A DNA stretch of 64,000 bases, taken from contig JAUXVU010000020.1 of the NCBI GenBank assembly GCA_030680295.1, positions 228,248 to 292,247 of the forward strand. Reading direction: 5' to 3'. The first letter of the stretch is position 1. Each line of letters begins with the position of its first letter. Below, one piece after another: positions 51,114 to 60,900 of this stretch. Under the pieces are notes generated by a model, which made no database searches, had not been told where the DNA came from, and saw nothing but the letters and a program-made list of their open reading frames with translations. This stretch comes from Moraxellaceae bacterium. GTDB taxonomy: Bacteria; Pseudomonadota; Gammaproteobacteria; Pseudomonadales; Moraxellaceae. The translations under genes were made by a program, and so were the position numbers.

Positions 51114-52073
51114 TTAAATTCCGCAGCGCGCTAAGGCTAACTTTTGCTCGATTGCCGCAATCAGTTTGTCAGCAATACCGTAATTAAACGCGGCATCAAT
51201 TTCACGAATACAGGTTGGGCTGGTCACGTTCACTTCGGTCAAGTACTCACCAATGACGTCCAGGCCGACAAACAACAACCCACGTTTTTTAAGCTCAGGG
51301 CCAACTCGCGCGGCAATGCGCTTTTCGGCTTCATTAATTGGGCGTGCTTCGCCACGTCCACCAGCGGCTAAATTGCCACGAATTTCATCACCCTGTGGAA
51401 TACGCGCCAACACATACGGCACTGGCTCGCCATCAATCATGAGAACGCGTTTGTCACCGTCTTTGATTTCCGGAATATAACGCTGTGCCATGATCGGTCG
51501 TGAGCCGTTGTCAGTTAGCACTTCTAGCGTAGCGCCAATATTATTTCCGCCCGCCTGTAGGCGAAAAATACCGGTGCCGCCCATGCCATCCAAGGGCTTC
51601 ACAATGACGTCTTGATGCTCAGCGATGAACTGACGAATATCGATTGCGCGTGATGTCACCAGCGTTGGCACCATGCAATCGGCAAAGGCGGTGGCAAACA
51701 GCTTTTCATTGCAGTCACGTAGTGACTGCGGCTTGTTCACCACTAACAAACCCGCCTGCTCAGCACGCTCTAACAAATAGGTGGCATAAATAAAGTTCAT
51801 GTCGAACGGAGGGTCTTTACGCATTAGCAGCGCATCCATCGTAGCCAATGGCTGGGTTACAAATTCGCCCAGCTCAAACCACTTTTCCGGATTTTCAAAC
51901 ACTGTTAGCGGCGCCATGCGCGCCTGAGTTTGGCCTTGCTGCAGGCTTAAATCACTTGCCTCTAAATACCACAACTCATGACCTCGTTTAGCGGCTGCCC
52001 ACAGCATGGCCATCGTTGAATCTTTTTTATAATTCACCGACGCAATCGGGTCCATCAGTACCGCTAATTTCAT
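51114..52073 (-). CDS. gshB: glutathione synthetase
   Basis: A 319-residue ATP-grasp enzyme. Features include LAVLMDPIASVNYKKDSTMA at the start, the ATP-binding VIVKPLDGMGGTGIFRLQAG (about residue 144) and the C-terminal LTEVNVTSPTCIREID. It joins gamma-glutamylcysteine and glycine. gshA is not in the window. pyrE lies three bases upstream on the same strand. Confidence 0.95.
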   Translation of the reverse strand: MKLAVLMDPIASVNYKKDSTMAMLWAAAKRGHELWYLEASDLSLQQGQTQARMAPLTVFENPEKWFELGEFVTQPLATMDALLMRKDPPFDMNFIYATYLLERAEQAGLLVVNKPQSLRDCNEKLFATAFADCMVPTLVTSRAIDIRQFIAEHQDVIVKPLDGMGGTGIFRLQAGGNNIGATLEVLTDNGSRPIMAQRYIPEIKDGDKRVLMIDGEPVPYVLARIPQGDEIRGNLAAGGRGEARPINEAEKRIAARVGPELKKRGLLFVGLDVIGEYLTEVNVTSPTCIREIDAAFNYGIADKLIAAIEQKLALARCGI

Positions 52074-52076
52074 GGT

Positions 52077-52739
52077 TTAAGCCCCGCTATCTGTATCATT
52101 AATACCGAACTCATCACGATAAGCACGAACAGCCTGCAAGTGTTCTGCATGCAGTCCTGTTTCTTCCAGATAGTTAATAATTTGAGTGAGTGAAATAATC
52201 GACAACACCGGCAGCCCAAAGTCGCGCGCCACCTCCTGTATGGCCGATAGCTCGCCTTGACCACGCTCTTGCCGGTCTACCGCCACCACTACCGCGACAG
52301 CTTGCGCTCCAGCACCCTGCACCAGGGTCATCACCTCACGAATCGCAGTGCCCGCGGTAATCACATCGTCAATAATCAAAACGCGACCAGCCAATGGCGA
52401 GCCCACCATGACACCGCCTTCGCCGTGCGCCTTGGCTTCTTTACGGTTAAAACACCACGGCATATCAATATCAAACTGTTCGGCTAACTGCACCGCTGTT
52501 GCCGAGGCAATGGGGATGCCTTTATAGGCTGGGCCAAACAACACGTCAGCCTCTATGCCACTATCTTTAATTGCCGCCGCATAAAACTTACCTAATGCGG
52601 CCAAACGCTTGCCAGTATTAAAAAGTCCGGCATTAAAAAAGTACGGTGACACACGACCTGACTTCAACGTGAACTGGCCAAAGCGCAGCACTTCTTGGGC
52701 AATAGCAAATTTTATAAACTCGCGTTGGTAGTCGCGCAT
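52077..52739 (-). CDS. pyrE: orotate phosphoribosyltransferase
   Basis: A 220-residue enzyme. The PRPP-binding motif is [20 protein letters not shown] (about residue 120), and [18 protein letters not shown] and [12 protein letters not shown] are typical. It converts orotate to orotidine 5'-phosphate. The ATG at 52739 is chosen because [13 protein letters not shown] is the family start. The gene is divergent from the MFS transporter. Confidence 0.95.
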   Translation of the reverse strand: MRDYQREFIKFAIAQEVLRFGQFTLKSGRVSPYFFNAGLFNTGKRLAALGKFYAAAIKDSGIEADVLFGPAYKGIPIASATAVQLAEQFDIDMPWCFNRKEAKAHGEGGVMVGSPLAGRVLIIDDVITAGTAIREVMTLVQGAGAQAVAVVVAVDRQERGQGELSAIQEVARDFGLPVLSIISLTQIINYLEETGLHAEHLQAVRAYRDEFGINDTDSGA

Positions 52740-52844
52740 CTTTCTCTCAGCTGTGGTTAAAAATTCTAGCCGCGATGATAACCCGCTTAAGCTAGTAGAG
52801 CATCTGTGCCAGAATGCGGCATCGTCATCTAAAAATAAAAAAAC

Positions 52845-54107
52845 ATGTTGAAACCCGTTAAAAGCCATCACCGCGTTGCTGGATTTGCCAGCATGGCCGG
52901 CACCACCATCGAATGGTATGACTTCTTTCTCTATGGCACCGCCGCAGCGCTAGTGTTTAACCGTTTATTTTTCCCAGAGCTCGATCCGCTCACCGGCATC
53001 TTTGCCGCTTTTGCAACTTACGCCGTGGGCTTTATTGGCCGACCGTTGGGGGGCATTGTGTTTGGTCATTACGGAGATCGTATTGGCCGCAAATCCATGT
53101 TGATTATTACGCTTCTACTAATGGGCATTCCCACCGTCATCATTGGCCTGCTACCTACTTACGATCAGATTGGTTATTGGGCCGCCCTGCTCTTAGTCAT
53201 TTTACGCTTTCTGCAAGGCATGGCAGTTGGCGGCGAATGGGGTGGCGCGGTGTTAATGGCGGTTGAGCACGCCCCGGAAGGCCGCAAAGGCTTTTATGGC
53301 AGCCTGCCACAAACAGGCGTGGGTGCAGGCCTTGTGCTGTCCACTTTGGCCATGAGTGCCGTCGCCACCTTACCGGAAGAAGACATGCTGAGTTGGGGCT
53401 GGCGGCTACCGTTCATTGCTAGCATTGTGCTGCTGGGTGTGGGTTGGTTTATCCGCGTGAAAGTGCCGGAATCGCCAGACTTTGCCAAGGTACAAGCAGA
53501 ACAAAAAGCGCAAGCCATGCCACTGAAAATAGTATTAAAAGACCATGGTGCCGCCACCTTTAATATTATTGGTGCACGCATTGCCGAAAACGCTTGGTTT
53601 TATTTATCAGTTACCTTTGCCCTTGCCTATACCACTTCGCAACTCGCGCTTCCTAGAGCGGAAGTGCTAACTGCTATCACAGTGGGTGCTGCGCTCTCGC
53701 TAATCACCATGCCGTTAGCGGGCTGGTTATCAGATCAGGTCGGTCAAAAGCGGTTATACATGGTCGGTATGATATTGCTGCTGATGTATGTCTACCCATT
53801 TTTTGCCATGCTCGGTACGCGCGATATGGCGATAGTGTGGTGGGCCTTGGTGATCGCCATTGGTATTATTTTCCCCTTGCTCTACGCCCCCGAAGCCCTG
53901 TTATTTGCTAAACAATTTCCTGCGCAGGTGCGCTATAGCGGCATCTCGTTTGGGGTACAAATTGCCGGCGTATTAGGTGGTGGCTTGGCCCCCATGATTG
54001 CCACTGCCCTGCTCGCAAAAGGTGGCGGCGAGCCAATTTATGTCGTTCTTTATCTCACCGGCATGATTTTATTGGCACTGGTTTGTACTGCTCGTATGCG
54101 CGCTTAA
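52845..54107 (+). CDS. MFS transporter of the metabolite:H+ symporter family
   Basis: A 420-residue protein with 12 membrane segments. The start [20 protein letters not shown] is diagnostic of the ProP/KgtP/ShiA-like family, and [13 protein letters not shown] is the cytoplasmic loop 2-3 motif. ProP-type C-terminal coiled coil is absent. Substrates in the family include proline, betaine, citrate, shikimate and dicarboxylates; which one applies here is not known. Confidence 0.92.
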   Translation: MLKPVKSHHRVAGFASMAGTTIEWYDFFLYGTAAALVFNRLFFPELDPLTGIFAAFATYAVGFIGRPLGGIVFGHYGDRIGRKSMLIITLLLMGIPTVIIGLLPTYDQIGYWAALLLVILRFLQGMAVGGEWGGAVLMAVEHAPEGRKGFYGSLPQTGVGAGLVLSTLAMSAVATLPEEDMLSWGWRLPFIASIVLLGVGWFIRVKVPESPDFAKVQAEQKAQAMPLKIVLKDHGAATFNIIGARIAENAWFYLSVTFALAYTTSQLALPRAEVLTAITVGAALSLITMPLAGWLSDQVGQKRLYMVGMILLLMYVYPFFAMLGTRDMAIVWWALVIAIGIIFPLLYAPEALLFAKQFPAQVRYSGISFGVQIAGVLGGGLAPMIATALLAKGGGEPIYVVLYLTGMILLALVCTARMRA

Positions 54108-54263
54108 TGCCCTGACGCTGCCCGTAAGACCATGCGCTTTGATTTAATCGGCCAAGATATACCCCATACGGGGGATGTCCCCTCCTCCTCAGCAAACTAA
54201 GGTTTAGGTGTTTCGTTTAACCAACTAAATGCCTTTTATAACTTGGATGTTGAGGAATTAATC

Positions 54264-55664
54264 ATGAATAAACTAAATGTAAGTGCAATTGCACTCGCTG
54301 CTGCTGTTGGCTTAGCCGCCTGCGGTGGTGGCGGCAGTAAAAGTAATAATGCCCCCGTCGATACTGCGCCAAGCACCGAGACACTCACGTTTGAGGGCTC
54401 ATTTATTGATGGCGCAAATTATGTTTCAAGCGCGCGCAGTGGCGTTACGGGACTGGATTGTGAGGACGTTAAGCCCGGTTGTTTCGACGTACTGTCTGCT
54501 GGCGACACTGTTACATTTACGTTGGGCAGCATCGAATTACCCCCCATCACAACTGCAGCTGGCGTAACCCGCGTAACAACACTTGATATTGCACGTGCTA
54601 TTGACCCAGAGGCCGACCCAGACAGCCTAGCGTTTAAAGCAGTTTATGCTGTTTTGGCGGCATTAGATGCTGAGCCTGATGTCGAGGAAGGTGGCGTTAA
54701 AGTATTTAAAGTTAAGCCTGCTGCTGGGGATGCCGAAGCTCAGAGCTTAAAAGAAATTGTTGAAGCTGCGAATGATGAAAGTGAGCTGACAGATGCTCTA
54801 GCTAATGCAATTACAGAATCAACTGGTCAAGACTTTGCTGCAGATGATGTCGATTTAACCGCTGGTGATGACTCAGAAATTGCCGCTGAGTTTAATGCTG
54901 GCTTTGAGGGCGGCTTACTACCTGTAGGATTTTTTGATGACGACACCCCAGCAGACTTTGCCGCTCGACTTTCTTTAACAACAGCCGATCTACTAGGACG
55001 CTGGACCGTGTCGTATGAAGAAGATGACATTGTTGAAGTTTCAGGCGCCTTTTTTAAAGCTAGTGGCCTTTTTGATACTGCAGAAACATTAGCAGGATCA
55101 GGCTTTGCATCTTTCTCACCAGATGCTAAGTGGAACGTTGTTAATCGTGTCTTTACGGTCAAAATTGATGATGAAGATGAAGGTGCTGATTGCTACTTAA
55201 CTGAACGAAATGAAAATAGTTCAGTGCTAACATTTGCCTGTCGCGAAGTAGATGAAGATACAGATACTGTTGTTGACACTGAACTAACGCTCACCAAAGC
55301 CGATGACCTGCTAACAGTACTCACTGCTGGTGATGGCACTTGGAATGAGGTGTTTGAAGCTCGGTTCTATGACGAAGGTGAAGAGCCTGGCTCAACAGTG
55401 ACGTTTGGCCCTGGCAATACCATCACTGTTAGTGAAGGTGAGGGAGATGAAGAAACAGGGACTTTTTCACTTAATGGGCTAATGCTGTTGGTGGATGTCG
55501 ATGGTGATGAGTTCACTTGCTACTTTGCCGGTCGACAAGCTGCAACAGCTCCTAACACTATTGATGGTGTTTTCTTCCGCTGCTTTGAAAACCTTGATGC
55601 TGTTGGTGAAGATCTACTATTGACGAAAGAAAGCGGCATGGCGCCCCTTGAGAACACTTTTTAA
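54264..55664 (+). CDS. acidic lipoprotein, unknown function
   Basis: A 466-residue protein with a lipoprotein signal (MNKLNVSAIALAAAVGLAAC, lipid on Cys 20) followed by a GGGGS linker. The mature part is very rich in Asp and Glu (for example KIDDEDEGADCYLTERNENS) and has beta-strand-like pairs in the second half that end with FECR-type cysteines. Calcium-binding or surface exposure is possible but not shown. The ATG at 54264 follows TTGAGGAATT. A strong terminator ends the gene. Confidence 0.78.
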   Translation: MNKLNVSAIALAAAVGLAACGGGGSKSNNAPVDTAPSTETLTFEGSFIDGANYVSSARSGVTGLDCEDVKPGCFDVLSAGDTVTFTLGSIELPPITTAAGVTRVTTLDIARAIDPEADPDSLAFKAVYAVLAALDAEPDVEEGGVKVFKVKPAAGDAEAQSLKEIVEAANDESELTDALANAITESTGQDFAADDVDLTAGDDSEIAAEFNAGFEGGLLPVGFFDDDTPADFAARLSLTTADLLGRWTVSYEEDDIVEVSGAFFKASGLFDTAETLAGSGFASFSPDAKWNVVNRVFTVKIDDEDEGADCYLTERNENSSVLTFACREVDEDTDTVVDTELTLTKADDLLTVLTAGDGTWNEVFEARFYDEGEEPGSTVTFGPGNTITVSEGEGDEETGTFSLNGLMLLVDVDGDEFTCYFAGRQAATAPNTIDGVFFRCFENLDAVGEDLLLTKESGMAPLENTF

Positions 55665-55697
55665 TTAATTACTCTATGCAGAATTAATAGCTTTAAT

Positions 55698-55725
55698 GGG
55701 CGCTTACCTAAGCGCCCTTTTTTTT
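55698..55725 (+). terminator. rho-independent terminator
   Basis: A nine-pair GC-rich stem (GGGCGCTTA / TAAGCGCCC) with a two-base gap, followed by eight T. It closes the acidic lipoprotein gene and comes 53 bases before the exonuclease III-like gene. Confidence 0.92.
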
Positions 55726-55777
55726 AAGCCCTATCTTTGTTACAACACCGCTTCACGCTTAATTCATCAGGACATCC

Positions 55778-56563
55778 ATGCGCATCATTTCTGCCAACCT
55801 CAACGGTATCCGCTCCGCCGCCAAAAAAGGCTTCTTCGACTGGATGACGCAAGATAGCAATGCTGACATAGTGTGCATTCAAGAAACTAAGGCACAAGCA
55901 CATCAACTTGATGACGACGTGTTTAACCCACCAGGCTGGTTTCGCTTTTTGTTTGATGCTGAGCGCCCCGGTTATTCCGGCACGGCCATTTATAGCCGCG
56001 CACAACCCGATGCTGTCAGCACCGGACTAGGTTTTGAGCTTTGCGATACTCAAGGTCGCTGGATAGAAGCGCGCTTTAAGGACCTGACCGTGATCTCACT
56101 CTATTTGCCTTCAGGCTCAGCGAATGACGATGCACAGGCCCGCAAAGATGTCTTCCTTACCGAGCTAATGCCTATCCTAAAAAAGCGTCAGGCCAACGGT
56201 GAAAAACTGATTATCTGTGGCGACTGGAATATTGCCCACAAAGAAATCGATTTAAAAAACTGGAAAGGCAACTTAAAAAATTCCGGTTTTTTACCGCATG
56301 AGCGCGCTTGGCTCACAACACTTTTTGATGGCGTAGGATTTGTCGATGCCTTCCGCGAAGTAGACACGCGCGCCGAGCAATACACGTGGTGGAGCAACCG
56401 CGGCCAGGCTTACGCCAATAATGTGGGGTGGCGCATTGACTATCATATTGTGTCGCCAGCATTAGCTCCTTGCATTCACGCTGCCAGTATCTACAAAGAT
56501 ATTAAGTTTTCTGATCATGCCCCATTGATCATTGACTATGACCTAGCCAAAATTAGTAGTTAA
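55778..56563 (+). CDS. xth: exodeoxyribonuclease III / Crc-like protein
   Basis: A 261-residue EEP-fold protein. The catalytic set is intact: N8, E36 in IVCIQETKA, ICGDWNIAH (Asp/Asn), and the C-terminal FSDHAPLIIDY. Exonuclease III removes nucleotides at abasic sites. By position near pyrE, rph and yicC it corresponds to crc of Pseudomonas, whose protein has lost nuclease residues and acts with Hfq in catabolite repression. The kept active site suggests a real nuclease or a bifunctional ancestor-like form. Confidence 0.92.
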   Translation: MRIISANLNGIRSAAKKGFFDWMTQDSNADIVCIQETKAQAHQLDDDVFNPPGWFRFLFDAERPGYSGTAIYSRAQPDAVSTGLGFELCDTQGRWIEARFKDLTVISLYLPSGSANDDAQARKDVFLTELMPILKKRQANGEKLIICGDWNIAHKEIDLKNWKGNLKNSGFLPHERAWLTTLFDGVGFVDAFREVDTRAEQYTWWSNRGQAYANNVGWRIDYHIVSPALAPCIHAASIYKDIKFSDHAPLIIDYDLAKISS

Positions 56564-56581
56564 TCTTTGGAGGTTAAATTT

Positions 56582-56950
56582 ATGCGCAAGTCCCCGTTGT
56601 TTGTTTTAGTTGCAGGTGCACTCGTTCTATCAGGTTGTGCCAGCAAGCCCGAGCCTACATTTGGTCAGCTCTTAGGTGATCGTGCTAGCGAATATCGTTC
56701 CGTTAAAAATGACTGGCAAGCCGGTGCAACACTGAAAGCAAATGGCGAACGTGATATTTCTCGTGGTCAAAGTGATATCAAGAAAGGCGAGGACATGATT
56801 AAGCGTGGACAGCGCTTAGTAGAAAGCGGACAGTCAAATGTTAAGCGCGGCGAAACTCGCGTACAGCAAGGCACAGAGCGCATGCAGCGCGCCGAAGCCA
56901 ACTATAGCGAACTCACTGCAACGCCAGCCGTGCCAGAGATGGCGCAATAA
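56582..56950 (+). CDS. small coiled-coil lipoprotein
   Basis: A 122-residue protein with a lipoprotein signal ending LVLSGC (lipid on Cys at about residue 20). The mature part is a long amphipathic helix with a rough seven- to eleven-residue repeat (RGQSDIKKGEDMIKRGQRLV then ESGQSNVKRGETRVQQGTER), resembling Lpp-like or LEA-like coiled coils. It probably lies in the periplasm attached to the outer membrane. A GGAGG site seven bases before the ATG at 56582 supports the start. It comes 18 bases after the nuclease gene. Confidence 0.8.
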   Translation: MRKSPLFVLVAGALVLSGCASKPEPTFGQLLGDRASEYRSVKNDWQAGATLKANGERDISRGQSDIKKGEDMIKRGQRLVESGQSNVKRGETRVQQGTERMQRAEANYSELTATPAVPEMAQ

Positions 56951-57012
56951 CACAGGCGCACCAAGACCGGCTCGCTTATACTCTGCGTTTTACGATGTAA
57001 GCGAGCCTTTTT

Positions 57013-57609
57013 ATGCCAGCTCCCGAAGCCGCCACGCTGCAACGATGGCGACAAGATATTCAGTTTCAAGCCACGCTCTGCGATCAACCACTGGTCTTCC
57101 GCACCACGTGGGGCATTTTCTCGCCTGAAGCCATTGATGACGGCACCCAGCTGCTGCTAACGCTAATGGACGTGCGCCCAACAGATGACTGCTTAGATAT
57201 TGGCTGTGGTTATGGCCCTATCGGCATGACCTTGGCAAAACTTGCGCCACAAGGCCAAACACTAATGGTGGACAAAGATTTTATGGCGGTGGAATACGCC
57301 AATAAAAACTGTCAGGCCAATGGCATTAGTAATGCGCGCGCCATGCTGTCGAACGGTCTGCAGCATATTCCAGCCGATGCACGCTTTGATATCATCGTTT
57401 CTAACTTGCCCGCCAAGGCCAGCAAAGAGCAGCACTATTTATTTCTGTATGACAGCCTAAAACATCTCAAGCCCGGTGGCCGCTTTTATGTAGTCACCAT
57501 TAATGGCCTGCGTGAATTTATGGCACGCACCTTAAAAGAAGTATTTGGTAATTACGACAAGTTAAAACAAGGCAAGGTCTACACCGTGGCAGTGGCTGAA
57601 AAGCACTGA
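57013..57609 (+). CDS. class I SAM-dependent methyltransferase (RsmC-like)
   Basis: A 198-residue protein with DDCLDIGCGYGPIGMTLAKL (SAM motif I, about residue 56) and IIVSNLPAKASKEQHYLFLY, where SNLPAK stands in for the NPPF active-site motif of RsmC/RlmG-like rRNA guanine methyltransferases. It lacks the N-terminal duplicate domain of RsmC. The substrate is probably a ribosomal RNA or other nucleic acid, but this is inferred from family. It is followed by a strong bidirectional terminator. Confidence 0.85.
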   Translation: MPAPEAATLQRWRQDIQFQATLCDQPLVFRTTWGIFSPEAIDDGTQLLLTLMDVRPTDDCLDIGCGYGPIGMTLAKLAPQGQTLMVDKDFMAVEYANKNCQANGISNARAMLSNGLQHIPADARFDIIVSNLPAKASKEQHYLFLYDSLKHLKPGGRFYVVTINGLREFMARTLKEVFGNYDKLKQGKVYTVAVAEKH

Positions 57610-57620
57610 TAGCGACCATA

Positions 57621-57648
57621 AAAAACCCCAGCAGTGCTGGGTTTTTTT
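57621..57648. terminator. bidirectional rho-independent terminator
   Basis: AAAAACCCCAGCA, one base, then TGCTGGGTTTTTTT. It serves the methyltransferase gene on the plus strand and, on the minus strand, overlaps the end of the 53-residue lipoprotein gene. Confidence 0.9.
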
Positions 57649-57650
57649 AG

Positions 57651-57812
57651 TTAGCAATTACCTTTTTTGGCTTGGCCTGGGGGGCAATGTTTGCCGCCTC
57701 CATTGTCAACATCAATAACTACAGGCTTTAGCTTTACGCTTGGTCCACGAATCTCACAAGCGGTGAGTGTAGGTATCAACATGACACACAGAACAACAGC
57801 TAACTTCTTCAT
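57651..57812 (-). CDS. 53-residue small lipoprotein
   Basis: ATG at 57812 to TAA at 57651-57653. The product starts MKKLAVVLCVMLIPTLTAC, a complete lipoprotein signal with lipobox LTAC, then EIRGPSVKLKPVVIDVDN, a short Gly stretch and the end HCPPGQAKKGNC with two cysteines. I recall small proteobacterial lipoproteins with the same CPPGQAKKGxC tail, so it is likely a real, conserved gene. An AGAGA stretch lies before the start. Its terminator is the shared hairpin just downstream. Confidence 0.82.
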   Translation of the reverse strand: MKKLAVVLCVMLIPTLTACEIRGPSVKLKPVVIDVDNGGGKHCPPGQAKKGNC

Positions 57813-57901
57813 TTAGTCTCTCCGACAATAACATAAGCTTTTAAGCCACTGCTTAAAAGCTAGTCGAGCATCATGACACACTAAGCGTGCAGGCGTTGCA
57901 A

Positions 57902-58618
57902 TTACCAGCCTAAAGCCGTTTGTTGCGCTTGTACTAACTCAGCAATACCGGCTTCAGCCAAATCCAACAAGGCCGTTGCTTCTTGGCGGGTAAACGCCGC
58001 GCCTTCAGCCGTGCCTTGCACTTCAATAATACCGCCATGCTGGGTCATCACCACATTCATGTCAGTGTCACAGCTCACATCTTCGGTGTATTCCAAGTCC
58101 AGCAATGGTGTGCCCTTCACAATACCTACTGAAATTGCCGCCACTAAGCCAGTCAGCGGGTCTTGTTTAATCATTTTTTCACGCAACATAAATGACAACG
58201 CATCTACTAATGCCACTGCACCACCTGTAATGGCTGCTGTGCGTGTACCGCCATCGGCCTGCAACACATCACAGTCAATGGTAATGGTGTGCTCACCGAG
58301 CTTTTTCATATCGACCATGGCACGCAACGAACGACCAATTAGACGTTGAATCTCTAAAGTACGACCGCCCTGCTTGCCCTTGCTGGCTTCGCGCTGATTA
58401 CGGGTGTGTGTAGCCCGCGGCAGCATGCTGTATTCCGCCGTAATCCAGCCCTCACCTTTACCTTTCAAAAAGCGCGGTACACCCACTTCCACGCTGGCTG
58501 TGCACAACACCCGTGTATCACCAAAACAGACCAATACAGAGCCCTCGGCATGACGCGTAAAGTTGCGAGTGAAAGTAATGGGACGAAGTTGATTGGCTTG
58601 GCGACCACTAGCGCGCAT
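57902..58618 (-). CDS. rph: ribonuclease PH
   Basis: A 238-residue phosphorolytic exoribonuclease that trims tRNA 3' ends. Motifs include [20 protein letters not shown] at the start, [38 protein letters not shown] and [20 protein letters not shown] with the phosphate-binding site; the length is normal. It is divergent from yicC with 58 bases between, as in many gammaproteobacteria. Confidence 0.97.
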   Translation of the reverse strand: MRASGRQANQLRPITFTRNFTRHAEGSVLVCFGDTRVLCTASVEVGVPRFLKGKGEGWITAEYSMLPRATHTRNQREASKGKQGGRTLEIQRLIGRSLRAMVDMKKLGEHTITIDCDVLQADGGTRTAAITGGAVALVDALSFMLREKMIKQDPLTGLVAAISVGIVKGTPLLDLEYTEDVSCDTDMNVVMTQHGGIIEVQGTAEGAAFTRQEATALLDLAEAGIAELVQAQQTALGW

Positions 58619-58676
58619 GGCTGTTTCCTGTCTAACGATTTAAGATGCTGCAGTATACCTGTTGCTAGAGCCCAAT

Positions 58677-59555
58677 ATGACCGTTAACCAACCTGTAGTT
58701 AGCATGACCGCCTTTGCCCGCAGCGAAATCAACACGCCTGCTGGCCAACTCAGCCTCGAAATCCGCTCAGTAAACAGTCGGCATTTGGAGCTGAGCTTTC
58801 GCCTACCCGACCTGCTGCGTGAGCGCGAATTTGCTTGGCGTGAGTTAATTCGTGGTCGTATTAATCGAGGCAAAGTCGAGGTCAGCCTGCGTTATGCCCC
58901 TGCGCAAGGCAGCGAGGTCAACGCCTTGGTGCTTAACCAGCCATTGCTGGCCCAGCTCATTGAGCGCATGAAAGAAGTGGACCGGCTTATTCCGCACATT
59001 GCGCCAGCAAGCTCATTAGACATCTTGCGTATGCCCGGCGTATTGCTTAGCGAAGAAGCCGATCACAGCGCGCTGATGACTCAGGCCGATGCCTTATTAA
59101 CACAAGCGCTCGATGACTTTAACGCCATGCGTGCACGCGAAGGTGCGGCACTTAATGAACTGATATTGCAGCGTCTTACGCTGGTCGAAGCCGAAGTTGC
59201 TACCGTACGTGAGCGCTTACCGCAAATCATTAGCAGCTTTCAGCAGCGCCTACGCGCACGTTTTGATGAGCTCAGCATCAACGCCGAACGCTTAGAACAA
59301 GAGCTGATAATGTTTGCACAAAAAATGGATGTGGCTGAAGAATTAGATCGCCTGCTGACCCATGTTAGTGAAATTCGCCGTGTGCTTAGTCAAGGGGGAG
59401 CCGTCGGTCGTCGCTTGGATTTCCTGATGCAGGAATTAAATCGTGAAGCCAATACCTTAGGTAGCAAGGCGGTGACAGCTGAAAGCTCGTGGTCTTCGGT
59501 GGAGCTAAAAGTATTGGTGGAGCAGATGCGCGAGCAAATCCAGAATATTGAATAA
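58677..59555 (+). CDS. yicC: YicC family endoribonuclease-like protein
   Basis: A 292-residue protein with the start MTAFARSEINTPAGQLSLEI and EIRSVNSRHLELSFRLPDLL, and the C-terminal signature GRRLDFLMQELNREANTLGS. YicC has been reported to act as an endoribonuclease in E. coli. The ATG at 58677 (MTVNQPVVSMTAFARS) is used; the frame upstream starts only with TTG. gmk, its common neighbour, is absent here. Confidence 0.93.
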   Translation: MTVNQPVVSMTAFARSEINTPAGQLSLEIRSVNSRHLELSFRLPDLLREREFAWRELIRGRINRGKVEVSLRYAPAQGSEVNALVLNQPLLAQLIERMKEVDRLIPHIAPASSLDILRMPGVLLSEEADHSALMTQADALLTQALDDFNAMRAREGAALNELILQRLTLVEAEVATVRERLPQIISSFQQRLRARFDELSINAERLEQELIMFAQKMDVAEELDRLLTHVSEIRRVLSQGGAVGRRLDFLMQELNREANTLGSKAVTAESSWSSVELKVLVEQMREQIQNIE

Positions 59556-59583
59556 GGTTTTATCGCTTTAAGGAAATCATGCA

Positions 59584-60168
59584 ATGAAATACCTATTTGC
59601 ACTGCTTTGTTGTTTTAGCCTTCCCGCACTAGCGGGTGAATGGCAGCTGCATAGTAATCGTGATGGTGTGGAGGTCTTTACAGCAGAGGTGCCGGGCCAA
59701 AACTTAAAAGCGTTTCGCGGTGTAGCCGTTATTGATGCGCCGATGGATAAAGTGCTGGATGTTCTTGCTGATCTTCCGCGCATGCCTAGTTGGTTTTATC
59801 AAATGCGGCGCGCCGAACTAGTCTCGGGCAACCCCACTGAAGGGCGCATCTACTTTGTGATTGCGGGCATTTGGCCGGTGAGTGACCGAGATGCCGTCAT
59901 AGATGTCGACACGCACAACATCAATGACGCTGTAATGATTCAATCCATAGGCAGACCTGCAGCAAAACCAGCACAGAGCTGTTGTGTGCGTATCCCATCC
60001 TTGCAGTCTAGCTGGTTAGTATCTTCACTAAGTTCAACGCAAACCCAAGTAATTTTCACCACACAGTCTCATCCAGGCGGTGTCATTCCGCTCTGGCTGG
60101 CTAATCGAGTGGCAGTGGATATGCCTCGCCAAACACTCAATGGTTTGCGTCGCGAGGTGATGCAGTAA
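59584..60168 (+). CDS. START domain protein, secreted
   Basis: A 194-residue protein with a signal peptide (MKYLFALLCCFSLPALAGEW, cut after ALA). The START/SRPBCC domain has VFTAEVPGQNLKAFRGVAVI, DKVLDVLADLPRMPSWFYQM and RDAVIDVDTHN. It probably binds a lipid or hydrophobic ligand in the periplasm. It follows yicC by 28 bases and may share its message. Confidence 0.85.
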   Translation: MKYLFALLCCFSLPALAGEWQLHSNRDGVEVFTAEVPGQNLKAFRGVAVIDAPMDKVLDVLADLPRMPSWFYQMRRAELVSGNPTEGRIYFVIAGIWPVSDRDAVIDVDTHNINDAVMIQSIGRPAAKPAQSCCVRIPSLQSSWLVSSLSSTQTQVIFTTQSHPGGVIPLWLANRVAVDMPRQTLNGLRREVMQ

Positions 60169-60173
60169 GCGCC

Positions 60174-60797
60174 TCAGTCATCTTTCGGCAACATCGCCTT
60201 CAATGGTGCTGACATGCGGTCTGGGTTGGCGCCAATAACGCCACGATAACGCTCAAGAATGGTTGCCATATCAGCCGCCATGTCACCGGTGGGGTAAAAA
60301 GCGGGCGTAATACGCAGCTCTTTATTTCCAAAATCTAAAATGAACGGAATGATTGGCACGCCCGCTTTGACCGCAATCAGATAAAAGCCGCGTTTAAATT
60401 CCTGCGAGCCATGTCGAGTACCCTCGGGAGCAATACCCAAATAGAAGTTCTCTGCTTGTTTTAGGTAACTAGCCGACTGCTCAACCAGTCCTTGAGATTT
60501 GCTACGAAAGACCGGCATTACGCCTAACCAACGAAAAAATGGTCCCATGGGTCCTTTAAATAATTCAGCTTTAGCCATTACGCGGATTTTTAAGCGTAGC
60601 GATAAAATAGTCGCCGCCGCCACCAAGCCGTCACGGTTCGAAGTGTGCGGCGCACCAATAAACACTGCCTTGGACACAGTCGGAAACTCACCGGTAATTT
60701 TCCAGCCCATGCTGCGCAACCACAACTCACCAAGTCGTTGAGAGAAAGCAGTCCCGCGGCGGGGCACATTAGGGCCTAAGTCTTTAGCAGTGATCAT
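60174..60797 (-). CDS. 1-acyl-sn-glycerol-3-phosphate acyltransferase-like protein
   Basis: A 207-residue PlsC-domain protein. The catalytic motif is GAPHTSNRDGLV (HTSNRD, HX4D with D at about residue 56); FFRWLGVMPVFRSKSQGLVE and YLGIAPEGTRHGSQEFKRGF (EGTR) follow. It acylates lysophospholipid or a related acceptor. Similar genes next to yicC-type clusters are of unknown specificity. It is transcribed away from the acyl-CoA dehydrogenase terminator. Confidence 0.88.
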   Translation of the reverse strand: MITAKDLGPNVPRRGTAFSQRLGELWLRSMGWKITGEFPTVSKAVFIGAPHTSNRDGLVAAATILSLRLKIRVMAKAELFKGPMGPFFRWLGVMPVFRSKSQGLVEQSASYLKQAENFYLGIAPEGTRHGSQEFKRGFYLIAVKAGVPIIPFILDFGNKELRITPAFYPTGDMAADMATILERYRGVIGANPDRMSAPLKAMLPKDD

Positions 60798-60845
60798 GGC
60801 ATGGGGCCTATTATTGTCGTGGGCCGACTATAGCAAAAGCTATAC

Positions 60846-60884
60846 AAAAAAAACCCACGACCAATAGACCGTGGGTTTTGTTTT
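60846..60884 (-). terminator. rho-independent terminator, bidirectional form
   Basis: AAAACCCACG and CGTGGGTTTT pair around a ten-base loop, with A-runs and T-runs outside. It ends the acyl-CoA dehydrogenase gene on the minus strand. Confidence 0.88.
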
Positions 60885-60900
60885 GCGACCAGCTGCGAAC

